A DNA stretch of 7,172 bases, from assembly GCA_012270635.1 (NCBI GenBank), contig JAAXHX010000144.1:1-7172 (forward strand), given 5' to 3'. The notes beneath the pieces are model-generated. The model searched no databases and had not been told where the DNA came from. It saw only the letters and a program-made list of their open reading frames with translations. Positions 6,157 through 7,172 of this stretch are shown in pieces. The stretch is from Dehalococcoidia bacterium (GTDB taxonomy: Bacteria; Chloroflexota; Dehalococcoidia; Plut-88900). How positions within the stretch are numbered: the stretch's first letter is position 1; each line of letters starts with the position of its first letter. The position numbers and the translations under genes are program-made.

Positions 6157-6909
6157 CTACGTCATGAACATCCCGCCGTCCACGTTAATCACCTGGCCGG
6201 TGATGTACGCCGAACGGTCGGATGCGAGAAACTCAACCAAGCCAGCGACGTCCTCGGGAGCGCCGAACCGTGCCTGGGGTATCTGGCCTCTGAGCCTCTC
6301 CCGGACCTGTTCGCTCAGCCTGGCGGTCATGTCGGTTTCGATGAAACCGGGGGCAACGGCGTTCACGGTAATGCCCCGGGAGGCGACCTCCCTGGCTGTC
6401 GTCTTGGTCAACCCGATAATCCCCGCCTTGGCGGCGGCGTAGTTGGCCTGCCCCGGGTTGCCCGCAACGCCCACCACGCTGGATATGTTGATTATTCTTC
6501 CCCAGCGGTTTCTGGCCATTCCGCTGAGCACCTTCTGCGTACATAGGAATGCGCCGCGGAGATTGGTATTGAGGACGGCGTCCCAGTCCTCGGTCTTCAT
6601 ACGCAGGAGCAGGCCGTCCCGGTTTATACCAGCGTTGTTGACGAGGACGTCTATCTTGCCGAACCGGTCGATGGTGGACTTGACCAGTCCATCGATGTCC
6701 TCTTGAGAAGTGACGTCGGCCCGGGTGAAGAGGAGGTTTTCGGCGGGGACGCCGGCGGCCTCGATGAGAGCCCGGGTGGCGGAGATGTCGCTCAGTCCAC
6801 CGATAGAAACGAGGGCCCCGGACTTCGCGAGCTTTACGGCAATAGCTTGGCCTATGCCCCGGGACCCTCCGGTGACCAGGGCGACTTTTCCCGCGAGGCT
6901 CTGTTCCAC
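6157..6909 (-). CDS. fabG: 3-oxoacyl-[acyl-carrier-protein] reductase
   Basis: FabG is an NADPH-dependent short-chain dehydrogenase that reduces 3-ketoacyl-ACP to 3-hydroxyacyl-ACP in the fatty-acid elongation cycle. The 250-residue protein has the nucleotide-binding TGGSRGIG (13-20), NNAG (91-94), and the catalytic tetrad Asn116, Ser144, Tyr157, Lys161, with the same spacing as in E. coli FabG (N110, S138, Y151, K155). ITGQVINVDGGMFMT closes it in typical fashion. The start is put at GTG 6909 because it gives the family N-terminus (EQSLAGKVALVTGG); the frame remains open upstream to 7101 but that part overlaps fabD and reads as a shadow. No Shine-Dalgarno sequence is visible before this GTG, 38 nt after fabD, so coupling is possible and the start is less certain than the product. 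Other SDR functions are possible by sequence alone, but the fabD-acpP context supports FabG. Confidence 0.94.
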   Translation of the reverse strand: MEQSLAGKVALVTGGSRGIGQAIAVKLAKSGALVSIGGLSDISATRALIEAAGVPAENLLFTRADVTSQEDIDGLVKSTIDRFGKIDVLVNNAGINRDGLLLRMKTEDWDAVLNTNLRGAFLCTQKVLSGMARNRWGRIINISSVVGVAGNPGQANYAAAKAGIIGLTKTTAREVASRGITVNAVAPGFIETDMTARLSEQVRERLRGQIPQARFGAPEDVAGLVEFLASDRSAYITGQVINVDGGMFMT

Positions 6910-6947
6910 GTTATCGTGCCGGATGGCTGAGGGCTCGAGGCTGGGTA

Positions 6948-7172
6948 TCAGTCGCTCAGATAGTCTTTGAGGGTCAAGGCGGAGACGTTGGGGTCGATAC
7001 GGCGCACTAGGCTGCTGAGAATCTTGCCCGGCCCGACCTCCACGAACGTGTCCACCCCCGCCGCGATCATGTACTCCACGCTCTTCAGCCATTGGACGCA
7101 ATGGCAGAGCTGCCAGACCAGCTCTTCCCGGATATCCCCGGCGGCGACGACGGGCTTTGCGCTGCTGTTCGC
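6948..7172 (-). CDS. fabD: Malonyl-CoA:ACP transacylase, 3' end
   Basis: FabD moves the malonyl group from CoA to acyl carrier protein, feeding fatty-acid elongation. Only the last 74 residues plus stop are inside the window; the gene starts beyond its right edge. They carry the family C-terminal signature: REELVWQL, the segment WLKSVEYMIAAGVDTFVEVGPGKILSSLVRRI with the conserved EVGPGK block, and an ending ALTLKDYLSD. The segment usually written TSPVRW in FabD proteins reads CHCVQW here, a notable variant near the ACP/substrate side. The catalytic GHSLG serine and the active-site His cannot be seen. The stop TGA is at 6950-6948, 38 nt before fabG. Identity is supported by EVGPGK plus the fabG-acpP neighbours; a polyketide acyltransferase domain is less likely. 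Confidence 0.9.
   Translation of the reverse strand, partial: ANSSAKPVVAAGDIREELVWQLCHCVQWLKSVEYMIAAGVDTFVEVGPGKILSSLVRRIDPNVSALTLKDYLSD

Noticed and set aside
6910..7101. Upstream extension of fabG by 64 residues
   Set aside because: The extra part overlaps the fabD coding region and is Gly/Arg/Pro-rich shadow sequence; the Rossmann fold begins right after the GTG at 6909.
1..7172. CRISPR array, transposon, toxin-antitoxin or phage-defence system
   Set aside because: No direct repeat series, transposase, integrase or defence-like protein was found; all sizeable genes are core housekeeping genes.

Overview
The window is a GC-rich bacterial housekeeping segment in which every gene I can support lies on the minus strand, so it reads from right to left. 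Protein style suggests Chloroflexota, probably a Dehalococcoidia-like lineage. The grounds are an FtsK motor with a charged insertion in its alpha domain of a kind I associate with Chloroflexi, a rnj-ftsK-accD gene run, and an acyl carrier protein with an extended loop. This assignment comes from memory of family features, not from a search, and is moderate at best.

Right part (7172 down to 5412): a fatty-acid synthesis (FAS II) cluster, fabD (3' end only) - fabG - nusB - acpP. FabD loads malonate onto ACP, FabG reduces the 3-ketoacyl-ACP, and AcpP carries the chain. NusB, a transcription antitermination factor, sits between fabG and acpP. The gaps are 38, 13 and 60 nt, consistent with one transcription unit. 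A likely extra promoter just before acpP has its -35 hexamer overlapping the nusB stop codon.

Middle (5164-5411): a 248-nt non-coding spacer holding no convincing gene. It carries a good candidate promoter for the downstream genes, with an extended -10 and a 14-nt inverted repeat between -35 and -10 that could be an operator.

Left part (5163 down to 1): a second likely operon, a family 4 (4Fe-4S) uracil-DNA glycosylase - RNase J - FtsK DNA translocase - accD (5' end only). The udg-rnj gap is 8 nt, rnj-ftsK is 46 nt, and ftsK and accD overlap by 14 nt. It combines DNA repair, RNA turnover, chromosome segregation and the first committed step of fatty-acid synthesis. AccD supplies the malonyl-CoA used by the FabD of the right-hand cluster, so the two clusters are linked in function.

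I found no rRNA or tRNA genes, CRISPR arrays, insertion sequences, phage genes or broken genes. The long plus-strand open frames are antisense shadows of ftsK and rnj. The window looks like conserved core genome rather than a new system. The points worth a second look are regulatory and domain-level: the udg promoter dyad, a possible clamp-binding tail on UDG, loop insertions in FtsK and ACP, and start-site architecture.
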